A stretch of DNA of 5,185 nucleotides from Gemmatimonadota bacterium. Lineage in GTDB: Bacteria > Gemmatimonadota > Gemmatimonadetes > Gemmatimonadales > GWC2-71-9. The notes under the pieces were generated by a model. The model saw nothing but the letters and a program-made list of their open reading frames with translations, searched no databases and was not told where the DNA came from. Every line of letters begins with the position of its first letter. The stretch's first letter is position 1. A program made the translations under genes and the position numbers. This document shows, one piece after another, positions 1-5,185 of this stretch. The DNA lies in contig JAHEFN010000192.1 in the NCBI GenBank assembly GCA_024640185.1, positions 1 through 5,185 on the forward strand. The letters are read 5' to 3'.

Positions 1-28
1 GACCGGAGACCGGAGACCGGAGACCGGA
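1..28. repeat. Heptamer tandem repeat (GACCGGA x4), cut by window edge
   Basis: Four perfect head-to-tail copies of GACCGGA fill the first 28 bases. They are followed by a degenerate unit (GCCGAAG, 29-35). The array probably continues to the left of the window. It lies in non-coding DNA next to the palindromic repeats, and the unit resembles the GGAGAGACCGAG stretch in their apical region. Copy number in such short arrays usually changes by replication slippage. No function is visible. Confidence 0.8.
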
Positions 29-59
29 GCCGAAGGTAGCGAACCGCCGGCGCGGCGGA

Positions 60-171
60 GAGGGGCACCCTCGATGAGCAGAAGTCGGCTCCTCGCCGCG
101 CGTCACTTGCCCACGCACGGAGAGAACGAGTGCGGCGAGTCCGACTTCGTGAATCGAGTCGGTGCCGCCTC
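60..171 (+). repeat. Long palindromic intergenic repeat, copy 1
   Basis: This copy lies within the first unit (48-176) of a 129-base direct repeat. It matches copy 2 at an offset of 195 with one mismatch, A126 against C321. The diverged third copy also has C there, so A126 is probably the derived base, and it falls in the apical region. The fold is the one described for copy 2: outer GAGG/CCTC, then GGCACC/GGTGCC, CTCGAT/ATCGAG, GAAGTCGG/CCGACTTC and CTCGCCGC/GCGGCGAG. Short plus-strand open frames cross it, but they only reflect the stop-poor GC-rich repeat. Confidence 0.8.
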
Positions 172-225
172 GAAGCAGAGCGGCAGTCGACAAGCCGAGT
201 CGGTGCCGCCTCGAAGCAGAGCGGC
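155..225 (+). repeat. 30-base direct sub-repeat with 41-base period
   Basis: The right shoulder of copy 1 (155-184, beginning CGAGTCGGTGCCGCC and ending AGAGCGGC) is repeated exactly at 196-225. The first 22 bases occur a third time at 350-371, at the end of copy 2. A smaller echo, GCGGCGGAGAG, appears at 221-231 and 247-257. The pattern suggests that the cluster grew by partial duplication of the repeat end. Spacers differ and units are few, so this is not a CRISPR array. Confidence 0.75.
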
Positions 226-254
226 GGAGAGAGGCAATACAGCGGCGCGGCGGA

Positions 255-366
255 GAGGGGCACCCTCGATGAGCAGAAGTCGGCTCCTCGCCGCGCGTCA
301 CTTGCCCACGCACGGAGAGACCGAGTGCGGCGAGTCCGACTTCGTGAATCGAGTCGGTGCCGCCTC
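255..366 (+). repeat. Long palindromic intergenic repeat, copy 2
   Basis: This is an imperfect palindrome able to form one long hairpin as DNA or RNA. From outside in, the stems are GAGG 255-258 with CCTC 363-366 (G362 bulged), GGCACC 259-264 with GGTGCC 356-361, CTCGAT 265-270 with ATCGAG 348-353, GAAGTCGG 276-283 with CCGACTTC 336-343, and CTCGCCGC 287-294 with GCGGCGAG 327-334. A 32-base apical region spans 295-326. It begins 23 bases past the stop codon of the TIM-barrel gene, so the operon transcript would run into it. No T-run follows on the minus strand, so it is not a standard intrinsic terminator. It could still act as a 3'-end stabiliser, a factor-dependent terminator or an ERIC/REP-like mobile palindrome. 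Confidence 0.82.
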
Positions 367-388
367 GAAGCCGAAGCCAGATGGAGAC

Positions 389-1303
389 CTACGTCGGATC
401 CACCGCCCGATACGCCTCGATCACTGCCATCTCCCCCTCGACACCGGGCTTCGAGTTGCCGTGCTCCATCCCGACGATTCCGCTGTAGCCACGCTTCTTG
501 AGGTTGGCGAAGACGCTCGTGAAGTTGATCTCGCCGGTCGTCGGTTCCTTGCGGCCCGGGTTGTCGCCCACCTGCACATAGCCGACCTCGTCCCAGGCAG
601 CATTGAAATTGGGGATCAGGTTCCCCTCGGTGATCTGCTGGTGGTAGATGTCGAAGAGGATCTTGCAGGAGGGTGAATTGACCGCCCGGCAGATCCGGTA
701 GGCCTGCGGGATTCGGGTGAGCAGCAGCGAGGGGTGGTCGCGACGATTGAGCGGTTCGAGCACCATCACCAGGCCATGCCGCTCCAGGCGTTCGGACGCC
801 CGGCGGAGGATCTCCACCGCGTTCGCCTCCTGGTATTCCGGCTCGAGGCGTGGTGCCACCTGCCCCATGACGACCGTCATCCAGGTGGCGTTGACCCGCT
901 TGGCCACCTCGATCGACGCATCCACGTCCGCGAGGAACGAGTCGCGGAAGTCGTCCTTCCCCTCGGCAAACGACACCCCCCACGCGGTGTCGGGATTCAA
1001 CACGAAGATCCCCATCTGCATCCCGGATCGGGTCATCTCGGCTGCGATCCGCTCCTGGTCGGCTGTCGACCGCCCCCGCATGCCGTTGTCCTCCATCGCG
1101 CGAAAGCCCTGATCGTGCATGAAGCGGAGCTGATCGACCAGGTCGTCACCGGCCGACGTGCGGAACATCCCGAAGTGTGGGGCGTAGTTGAGTGTGAATG
1201 GGCCGGCGGCCCGAGCGGTCGCCGGCGTGGCAAACCCCGCCTTGGCGATCGCCGCCGTGCCCAGAGCTCCGGCCGTCCCTGCCATGAAGTCGCGTCGCCG
1301 CAT
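389..1303 (-). CDS. Tat-exported hydroxypyruvate isomerase-like TIM-barrel protein
   Basis: Predicted sugar isomerase/epimerase of the xylose isomerase-like TIM-barrel superfamily (AP endonuclease 2 fold), closest in motifs to hydroxypyruvate isomerase. The mature part carries the family's acidic and histidine positions: E183 in VLEPLNRRD, D218 and H221 in FDIYHQQ, D247 in QVGDNPGR, E258 in GEINF, and E280 in GMEHG. E183 and E280 correspond to the two catalytic glutamates of hydroxypyruvate isomerases. The N-terminus is a Tat signal (RRRDFM, alanine-rich core, ARA at 30-32), which is unusual for a family that is normally cytoplasmic. I chose ATG 1303 because GGGGTGG lies 5 bases upstream and Tat motif placement is normal; a GTG at 1312 would add three residues. 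The gene starts 2 bases after the stop of the oxidoreductase gene, so the two are almost certainly cotranscribed. The exact substrate is not recognisable; a keto-sugar is an inference from the neighbour. Confidence 0.88.
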   Translation of the reverse strand: MRRRDFMAGTAGALGTAAIAKAGFATPATARAAGPFTLNYAPHFGMFRTSAGDDLVDQLRFMHDQGFRAMEDNGMRGRSTADQERIAAEMTRSGMQMGIFVLNPDTAWGVSFAEGKDDFRDSFLADVDASIEVAKRVNATWMTVVMGQVAPRLEPEYQEANAVEILRRASERLERHGLVMVLEPLNRRDHPSLLLTRIPQAYRICRAVNSPSCKILFDIYHQQITEGNLIPNFNAAWDEVGYVQVGDNPGRKEPTTGEINFTSVFANLKKRGYSGIVGMEHGNSKPGVEGEMAVIEAYRAVDPT

Positions 1304-1305
1304 GT

Positions 1306-2597
<1,292 letters not shown>

Positions 2598-2601
<4 letters not shown>

Positions 2602-3392
2602 GGGATCCTCACGAGTCTGAAGCCTGCGAAGGGGCCGTCCGAGAGCCACCAGCGGCTCTTGGGGACCTGCGGGTCGGTCTGGTTCCAGCTGGGGTGCTGC
2701 CGGGCACGGGAAGTGGTTGAAATCGAGTCGGCGCGATCCAGAAAGGTGCCGCCACGAAGCCATGGCGAACCGTCGACGCCGGTCACCCATTCACCGACAT
2801 TGCCAAGAAGATCGTGCAGCCCAAGCGCATCGGGCGCAAGCGCTCCGACTCGGTGCGTCGCCGCCATGCTGTTGCCGGACGACCAGATCATCGAGTCACG
2901 TCCCGCTCGCGTCGTCTCGCCGAACGCCAGGTCGGCAGCGCGCTGCCACTGGGCATCGCTGGCCACGGCGTAGCGATGGCCGGTTCGCTCCGAGAGCCAT
3001 CTCGCGAAGCGGACGGCGGCGCCGTGAGTAAGGGAGATCGCCGGCCACCCACGGTGGCCATAGCCACGATCCGGGGCACCGTACGGTTTCGATGGCCGGC
3101 TCCGGGCGTCGACCGTGGCCCGGTCGGCCCGCGGGACGTCGAGGCGGAGGTAGAAGACGTCGTAGAGTTGCCATGGCACCTCGGTCCGACCAATCCAGAA
3201 CGAGGCAACCGTGACCGTGGTGTCACCGGTCGTGCCGGGCACCGTCACCATGCCACCGGGGACCGGCACCATCTCCCAGGCCAACCGGGTGCCCGGCAGC
3301 GTGTCGGAAAAGGGCGCCAGGGACTCCTGAGCTCCGAGCACGGGGGCGGAGGAGAGGGTGATCACCACGGCGGCGAATCGAGGTAGCTTCAT
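2598..3392 (-). CDS. Secreted FGE-like (SUMF1/FGE-sulfatase fold) protein lacking cysteines
   Basis: A protein of 264 residues with the formylglycine-generating-enzyme (SUMF1) fold. Recognisable blocks are MVPVPGG (41-47), FWIGRTEVPWQLYDVF (65-80), WPAISLTHGAAVRFARWLSERTG (116-138), YAVASDAQWQRAAD (141-154), LHDLLGNVGEWV (192-203, the family's metal-binding NxGEW region), LRGGTF (212-217) and FAGFRLVR (255-262). The first ~21 residues form a Sec signal peptide ending near VLGA. The protein contains no cysteine. The copper-binding cysteine pair that follows the RGG block in true FGE is replaced by residues such as aspartate and serine (FLDRADSISTTSR). It therefore cannot do the canonical cysteine oxidation and is more likely a binding or accessory domain. 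ATG 3392 was preferred over an in-frame TTG at 3416 because the signal peptide starts there; no strong ribosome binding site precedes either. It is the first gene of the operon. Confidence 0.87.
2606..2610 (-). promoter_or_regulatory. Ribosome binding site for the oxidoreductase gene
   Basis: On the minus strand GAGGA is followed by a 4-base spacer and then GTG at 2601-2599. It sits inside the last codons of the upstream FGE-like gene. Together with the GTGA stop/start overlap, it fixes the internal start and argues against the longer open frame reaching 2790. Confidence 0.7.
3380..3384 (+). promoter_or_regulatory. Possible ribosome binding site of apbE
   Basis: GAGGT lies 11 bases before ATG 3396, somewhat farther than usual. 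It is inside the first codons of the opposite-strand FGE-like gene, because the two start codons are separated by only three bases. No clear -35/-10 pair was seen on either strand in this divergent region. Confidence 0.45.
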
Positions 3393-3395
3393 CGA

Positions 3396-4343
3396 ATGAC
3401 GAGATCCCGGTGGCAACGAGTCGGTGTGGCGGGTGTCGCGGCACTGCTGTCACTCAACTTGCACTCGGTCGCAGTCGGCCAACAGGGCAACCCCCGGGAG
3501 TTCCGCGAGGTGCACCTCGGGATGGAGGTACGGCTGCTCTTGACCGGCCACCAGGTCGGCACCGACCGTGCAGCCCGTCAAGCCTTCGACCTGGTCGATT
3601 CCCTCGAGATGGTCCTCTCCGACTGGCTGCCCGGCAGCGAACTCCGTCGACTGGAGGAGGAGGTCCCTGGTCAGTGGGTCGCCGTCAGCCGCCCGCTGGG
3701 AGAGGTGCTGGCGCTGGCCCTCGATGTTGCTGTGGCCACCAAAGGGGCGTTCGACCCCACCATCGGACCGCTCACCCGGCTGTGGCGCGAAGAACGGCGC
3801 ACCGGGAGGAGCGCCGACGAGGCAGCACGCCGAGTGGCGCTCGCCCGCGTCGGATGGCGCAACATCACCCTCGACCGGGAACGCTCCCGAGTACGGTTGG
3901 AACGCCCGGGGATCCAGTTCGACCTCGGGGCGATCGCCAAGGGGTGGATTCTCGACCGCGCCGCCGACACGCTGGCTGCGCTCGGCTTCGGTGCGGTGCT
4001 GTTGGAGGCCGGTGGCGACATCGTGGTGCGCGACCCACCGGCCGGCACTGGTGGCTGGCGTGTGGCGGTGGGCGACACGGTGTTGGTGCTGACCAACGCC
4101 GCCGTCAGCAGCTCGGGTCCCACCACGCAGTGGATCCGTGGCAGCGACGGGACTCTCCAGAGCCACGTGATCGACTCGGAGAGCGGGCGCGGGCGCTCGG
4201 ACGGCGCGGCGGCGACAGTCCTCGGCCTGAACGGCGCCGTGAGCGACGCGATCGCCACGGCGCTCACGCTCGTGCCGCGGGCCGAGTGGCCCCGACTGGC
4301 GGTGGCGTTCGGGGTGACGATCGTGCGGGCCGGCTCGCCGTAG
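3396..4343 (+). CDS. apbE: ApbE-family FAD:protein FMN transferase
   Basis: A protein of 315 residues that would covalently attach FMN, taken from FAD, to a threonine or serine of an exported target protein, using magnesium. Visible motifs are LGMEVRLLL (41-49) near the mature N-terminus, FDPTIGPL followed by LW (119-130), FDLGAIAKG with D187 (175-187), EAGGD (204-208), HVID (257-260) and SDAIATAL (283-290), whose D284 and T288 match the family's metal-binding stretch. The first ~29 residues form a Sec signal (RSRWQR, then a hydrophobic core, ending near SVAVG); there is no lipobox cysteine, so it is predicted to be periplasmic. The usual HIIDP-TG motif is HVIDSESG here, so the proline after the aspartate is lost. 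No FMN-binding-domain or Nqr/Rnf partner is visible in the window. It is divergent from the FGE-like operon and convergent with the propeller gene. Confidence 0.92.
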   Translation: MTRSRWQRVGVAGVAALLSLNLHSVAVGQQGNPREFREVHLGMEVRLLLTGHQVGTDRAARQAFDLVDSLEMVLSDWLPGSELRRLEEEVPGQWVAVSRPLGEVLALALDVAVATKGAFDPTIGPLTRLWREERRTGRSADEAARRVALARVGWRNITLDRERSRVRLERPGIQFDLGAIAKGWILDRAADTLAALGFGAVLLEAGGDIVVRDPPAGTGGWRVAVGDTVLVLTNAAVSSSGPTTQWIRGSDGTLQSHVIDSESGRGRSDGAAATVLGLNGAVSDAIATALTLVPRAEWPRLAVAFGVTIVRAGSP

Positions 4344-4363
4344 CGCCGGATGCTGCACGCAGT

Positions 4364-4398
4364 GAGGATGCCCTCGACGCCAGGAGTGAGGCATCCTC
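4364..4398 (+). other. Perfect 9-bp inverted repeat downstream of apbE
   Basis: GAGGATGCC (4364-4372) is perfectly complementary to GGCATCCTC (4390-4398), with a 17-base loop, 20 bases after the apbE stop codon. The right arm is also part of the outer stem of the long palindrome at 4373-4509, so the two folds exclude each other. A run of five T at 4414-4418 follows only after 15 bases, too far for a textbook intrinsic terminator. It may contribute to ending or stabilising the apbE transcript. Confidence 0.5.
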
Positions 4399-4509
4399 GG
4401 TGAGCGAAGATCGTTTTTGAGCCGCGCGTTGCTTGCCCCTGCCAGGAGAGACCGAGTGCGGCGAGTTCGATCTTCAGGAGGCGAGCTGGTGCCCACTCGT
4501 GGCATCGAG
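4373..4509 (+). repeat. Long palindromic intergenic repeat, diverged copy 3
   Basis: This copy is homologous to the elements at 60-171 and 255-366, in the same orientation. It shares an exact 22-base block at 4445-4466 (314-335 in copy 2) and the CCGCGCGT and CTTGCCC segments. Its stems, from outside in, are CTCGA 4373-4377 with TCGAG 4505-4509, GCCA 4379-4382 with TGGC 4500-4503, GAGTG 4384-4388 with CACTC 4494-4498, GGCATC 4390-4395 with GGTGCC 4488-4493 (one wobble pair), CTCG 4396-4399 with CGAG 4482-4485, GAAGATCG 4406-4413 with CGATCTTC 4468-4475, and GCCGC 4421-4425 with GCGGC 4458-4462. It fills most of the gap between two convergent genes, so both transcripts would enter it. Differences from copy 2 in the main stem are compensated on both arms. 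Confidence 0.8.
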
Positions 4510-4535
4510 CGGCAGAATCCTGAGTCGCAGCGCCC

Positions 4536-5185
4536 CTACCGCCGCCCCTCGGCGATCGTCCCGAATTCACCGACCGCCACCAGCTCGTCTTCCCCACCAA
4601 GTCCGAGCCAGAACTCCGGGTTGCTGGTCAGCATCGGCGTCCAACTCTCGCCGTCGCGGTGGTAGGCGAGACCGAGTTCGCCGGCGAAGTAGAGCACGTT
4701 GTCGACGGCGTGGACCGCGCGAATGTCGTTGAGGGTCGCGGGGAACTGCTTCACCCAGGCGCCGCCCTCGAGGTGGAGGATGGTCCCGACATCACCCACG
4801 ACCCAGTGGTCGAATGGACTGCGAGAGATCCCGCCACGCAGGTTGTGCGTCACGGGTACCGCCATCGTCGCGAAACTCTGGCCATCCCAGCGGAGCAGCG
4901 TCCCGCTGTCACCTACGGCATACAGCCTGTCCCATGAGATGCCGAAGACGTGACGCAGGAATCGTGTGGTGTTGGTGGGGATGGCTCGCCAAAGGCCTTG
5001 CTCCCGAACCATCGCCACACCGTCCTCACCGACCGCCATCGCGCGAGTGCCGTTGTACCACACCGACCGCACCGACTTGGTCGCCGGGACAGCCTCCGGC
5101 GTCCAGGTCATGCCGTCGTAATGGAACGCCGTGCCGTGATCGCCCACAACGATCCGGTCGGTGGCCGACGGCCCTGCGATGCCGA
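4536..5185 (-). CDS. Beta-propeller-like repeat protein, 3' part (N-terminus outside window)
   Basis: The frame is open from the right edge to the TAG at 4536-4538, giving 215 C-terminal residues of a longer protein. It consists of about five repeats of 38-39 residues plus a closing half-repeat. Each is built around a core such as DRIVVGDHGTAFHYDGMTW, RLYAVGDSGTLLRWDG or HWVVGDVGTILHLEG, that is, AVG(D/E)xGT followed by DGxxW. The last repeat stops after AVGEFGTIAEGRR, consistent with a blade completed by the N-terminal end. Repeats of this kind (VGDxGTI-hydrophobic-DGxxW) are common in exported proteins of Myxococcota and relatives and are predicted to be propellers. No catalytic residues can be named, and binding or scaffolding is the likely role. 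A GTG at 5147 is an unlikely start, because repeat sequence continues upstream of it to the edge. It ends convergently with apbE. Confidence 0.8.
   Translation of the reverse strand, partial: GIAGPSATDRIVVGDHGTAFHYDGMTWTPEAVPATKSVRSVWYNGTRAMAVGEDGVAMVREQGLWRAIPTNTTRFLRHVFGISWDRLYAVGDSGTLLRWDGQSFATMAVPVTHNLRGGISRSPFDHWVVGDVGTILHLEGGAWVKQFPATLNDIRAVHAVDNVLYFAGELGLAYHRDGESWTPMLTSNPEFWLGLGGEDELVAVGEFGTIAEGRR

Noticed and set aside
48..371. CRISPR array
   Set aside because: The repeats are too long and too few, spacing is irregular, and the 'spacers' are themselves repeat fragments. No cas genes are present.
74..676. Plus-strand 200-residue open frame, and a second one at 130-501, across the repeat cluster
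   Set aside because: The N-terminal half translates the repeated DNA twice over, and the rest is antisense to the TIM-barrel gene. There is no ribosome binding site or domain, so it is a stop-poor artefact of GC-rich repeats.
2602..2790. N-terminal extension of the oxidoreductase to 2790
   Set aside because: The extra residues overlap the FGE-like coding sequence, resemble no oxidoreductase N-terminus, and would bury the Tat signal internally. GTG 2601 has its own ribosome binding site.
3393..3416. TTG start at 3416 for the FGE-like gene
   Set aside because: It adds PPGSRHS before a normal signal peptide, has no ribosome binding site, and would overlap apbE; ATG 3392 is simpler.
4406..4475. 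Standard intrinsic terminator
   Set aside because: The hairpin stems are stable, but the only T-run (4414-4418) is inside the hairpin rather than just after it.
3450..4505. Minus-strand 351-residue open frame opposite apbE (and another at 3671-4600)
   Set aside because: It is longer than apbE, but the plus-strand frame holds all ApbE motifs and a signal peptide. The antisense translations are low-complexity Arg/Ala/Pro/Ser text without a fold signature.

Overview
The window is high-GC bacterial DNA from an organism that exports many proteins. Four of the five genes start with a signal peptide (two of Tat type, two of Sec type), and the fifth is cut by the window edge. The mix of Tat-dependent Gfo/Idh/MocA oxidoreductase, sugar isomerase-like TIM barrel, exported FGE-like protein, ApbE and propeller repeats fits Gemmatimonadota best in my view. 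Acidobacteriota, Myxococcota or Planctomycetota cannot be excluded from the sequence alone.

Layout. Positions 1-388 hold no gene. They contain a heptamer tandem repeat cut by the window edge and two nearly identical copies of a long imperfect palindrome. Positions 389-3392 are a tight three-gene operon read on the minus strand, in the order FGE-like protein, Gfo/Idh/MocA oxidoreductase, hydroxypyruvate-isomerase-like TIM barrel. Its junctions are a 4-base GTGA overlap and a 2-base gap. Only three bases separate the start of this operon from the start of an apbE gene (FAD:protein FMN transferase) on the plus strand, 3396-4343. Positions 4344-4535 are a convergent intergenic region with a third, diverged copy of the palindrome. 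From 4536 to the right edge runs the 3' part of a minus-strand gene for a beta-propeller-like protein made of ~38-residue repeats.

How the genes work together. The three-gene operon looks like an extracytoplasmic module acting on a sugar or sugar-derived polyol: an oxidoreductase, an isomerase/epimerase-like partner and an accessory protein with an FGE fold. The substrate cannot be read from the sequence. The FGE-like protein has no cysteine, so it cannot be a canonical formylglycine-generating oxidase. ApbE would flavinylate an exported partner, but no partner is visible here.

The most interesting item is the repeated palindrome (about 112-137 bases). The plus-strand copies at 60-171 and 255-366 are almost identical, and the copy at 4373-4509 is clearly diverged. 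In the best stem the diverged copy differs at three consecutive base pairs, and every change is compensated on the opposite arm. Such covariation indicates that the fold itself is maintained. All copies lie immediately 3' of genes, which resembles ERIC/REP-type intergenic palindromes or a structured 3'-end RNA element.
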